Part shown: positions 62,325-64,000 of the stretch, piece after piece | Numbering within the stretch: position 1 is the stretch's first letter | Layout: the number at the start of each line of letters is the position of its first letter | NCBI GenBank assembly: GCA_914767715.1 | Contig: OU612067.1 | Coordinates: 15,197,001-15,261,000, forward strand | Direction: 5' to 3' | Source: Membranipora membranacea | Taxonomy: Eukaryota > Bryozoa > Gymnolaemata > Cheilostomatida > Membraniporidae | Length of the DNA: 64,000 nt | Translations under genes and position numbers: made by a program | The notes under the pieces: model-generated | The model's input: the letters and a program-made list of their open reading frames with translations, nothing else | Told to the model about the DNA's origin: nothing | The model's database searches: none

Positions 62325-62575
62325 CAGCTATGAGCTGATCCTTCTGATTCACAAATAATATATTGTGAATCAGAAGAATCAGCTTTGATTAAGCATAGTA
62401 CAAACAGGAAATTCCAACAGAATATGGCACTGCGTCTCAACCCCAACCTAAATAATATACAACAAAATTGTTGTATATTCCTCTGAACCCTCATTCATAC
62501 ATCAAAAAATTACAAAGGTTGGGGTTGAGTCGCAGTGCCATATTCTGTTTGAAATTCCTGTTTGTACTATGCTTA
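62325..62575. repeat. Nested inverted repeats downstream of lectin copy 2
   Basis: Counterpart of 55180-55445 with only scattered base changes: the same palindrome and the same 60-base arms ending in the CCCCAACCT / AGGTTGGGG words. Confidence 0.75.
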
Positions 62576-62826
62576 ATCATAGCGGCTTCGTATGTGAGAA
62601 TTTGAAAAAAAAAAATTCTGACCTCAATGATGATCCTTTTGACAGCATGTTTAACGTTATAGAAAAATCACACAAAATGTATCTACCTTTGATGGTCTGT
62701 GCTGATCGTGATAAATTTGTAATACTGCTGAAAATTAGGGGGGTGTGTCATTTAACCAGTACTTCAGTGGAAACTAGCAATAAAATTGGCTCTTACATAT
62801 TCGATCTGTCTCAAATTGTTGCTTAA
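62569..62826 (+). other. 85-codon open frame beside the inverted repeat, copy 2
   Basis: Counterpart of the 55436-55690 frame, differing by Q/H, R/S, R/H, L/R, G/C, N/T and L/I changes and a slightly later stop. No domain was recognised. Confidence 0.3.
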
Positions 62827-64000
62827 ATTCTCATAATATCATCAAATTTAAAAAATCACACACATTATGACATGACGTAAAAAGCCACTTCGGGCTCATC
62901 ATATAGTATTTTCAACCCAAAATTAGGATGAACTTTATCTCTAAGAATAAGTATAAACTATTTTGCAATTTCTAGCAATCAAATTAGCTCAGCCATCCAC
63001 ATTGCTAAAAACAGCCTTTTCGGCCTCATCTCTTTGATAAAATAACACAACGTCATCCAATCCTATTTTTGATGAGCTATTAACAATCAATAGCTCGGCA
63101 GCTGTACAACGATGTATAGAAAGTTGAGATTTGCTGACCCCCGTGTCTCTACCTTCACTCCGCTTTCAACCTAGTTTACATGTTAAGTTTCGTTAAAAGC
63201 CATGCCCCCTATAATGACTGATCTGGTATATTTTGTGAGAAAAAGTTGCAATGATGGCACATTCAAAACTGAAATTTGGCATGTTTCGGTTACATATATG
63301 AATATCATATTCAAACTCCCATACCTAGGTTGAGTTTCAACTCGAAGTTGATCTGTTGGTGTATTGGGATGGGATTGGGATCGTAGATCGTCAACAGTAA
63401 ATGAGCTTCATAGCGATTCATTTAAATTGCAACCTGCAATCATGTAGAAACGATGCATAGAAAATATTCTCGTTTGAGTAGGAATTTACTTCCTTCTACA
63501 TCAAATAAACAAGAGTAAAATGTGACATAAAATGTGAACACAGGTACATACATAGAAATCAAATGCAATAGTTATCCGAAAAAATACATACAAGTTATTG
63601 ATCCAATATGCATTCGTTAATCCGCATCCACAATAACAGTATGTTAATAAAGGTACAGTTTTATGTCTGTAAAAACTCCCACTTTTAAATAGACGGAGTG
63701 ATGGCAGGCTAAACTAACAATATCGCCATCTGAGCCAACACTGATTTAACCAAGGAAAATTGTACAAGAAAGTATTTGTCACAAATAGCTAGAAATAACA
63801 GAAAGCTGTACTCTTAGTTACAAAAGAAAGCATGATAATGAAGTGTCACTATGAACAAATTTCTATATTCATCAATACAGTTAATTATGGTTCATGCTGG
63901 TCAGGGCACACTGAAACAGTTGGGTTTAGTTTCGTTTGTCATTTATTATAAGGAGTTATGCCACTAATATCAATGAGAAGATAACTCGTAAATCTTCAGA

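Larger units (their letters stand above)
58638..64000. repeat. Tandem segmental duplication, copy 2 (runs off the window)
   Basis: Same gene order and orientation as copy 1. Relative to copy 1 it has an extra 703-bp foldback element (60779-61481) and a longer intronic hairpin (60011-60120). It lacks about 125 bp after 63262 and the LINE fragment at 63706. Confidence 0.93.

Noticed and set aside
55436-62826. Paired 84/85-codon frames as a conserved small protein gene
   Set aside because: Differences between copies are nearly all replacement changes, the start lies in an inverted-repeat arm, and the frame is simply carried by the segmental duplication.
1-64000. CRISPR arrays, operons, ribosomal RNA or prophage
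   Set aside because: No regular spaced repeats, Shine-Dalgarno-linked gene strings or rRNA segments were seen; the introns and repeats are those of an animal genome.

Overview
The window is animal nuclear DNA. It is AT-rich and gene-poor, with short coding exons separated by GT-AG introns, many small inverted-repeat transposons and SINE-like repeats, and no bacterial gene organisation. The set of genes (a meiotic OB-fold protein, a GPI-remodelling hydrolase, PAN/fucolectin-type lectins, C-type lectins) and the intron density suggest an invertebrate, perhaps a lophotrochozoan such as a mollusc. The taxon is an inference, not something read directly.

Layout. 1-20.2 kb: a complete 13-coding-exon gene for MEIOB (plus strand); its fourth coding intron contains a whole 7-exon gene on the minus strand for a secreted-then-anchored, NHL-like beta-propeller membrane protein. 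22.8-28.2 kb: a minus-strand gene with one coding exon for a low-complexity, partly coiled-coil protein, with a probable distant 5' untranslated exon. 30.7-33.7 kb: complete six-exon PGAP3 (minus). 36.4-39.2 kb and 49.0-50.7 kb: two minus-strand paralogues with a PAN/Apple-like domain followed by a fucolectin/F5-8C-like domain. The first copy has no signal-peptide start codon where its sister has one and may be spliced to extra upstream exons. 42.9-45.7 kb: exons of an unidentified plus-strand gene whose splicing I could not fully resolve. 52.2 kb to the end: a tandem segmental duplication, each copy carrying a complete three-exon secreted C-type lectin gene.

Exon models were built by matching splice sites and reading phase. 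MEIOB (584 aa), the nested gene (581 aa), PGAP3 (326 aa), the 50-kb PAN-lectin (269 aa) and both C-type lectins (172 aa each) all close in frame from ATG to stop, which is strong internal evidence. MEIOB, PGAP3 and the domain families are recognised from memory of the families, not from a search.

The most interesting area is the right third. The two C-type lectin copies differ at 17 coding bases by my count, and 16 change an amino acid, including the ligand-loop motif (QPN in one, QPD in the other). After duplication, one copy received a 5'-truncated LINE and the other a 703-bp foldback element; in each case the sister copy preserves the empty site. The genes in the window share no obvious pathway, but lectin-type recognition proteins make up four of the eight annotated gene models.
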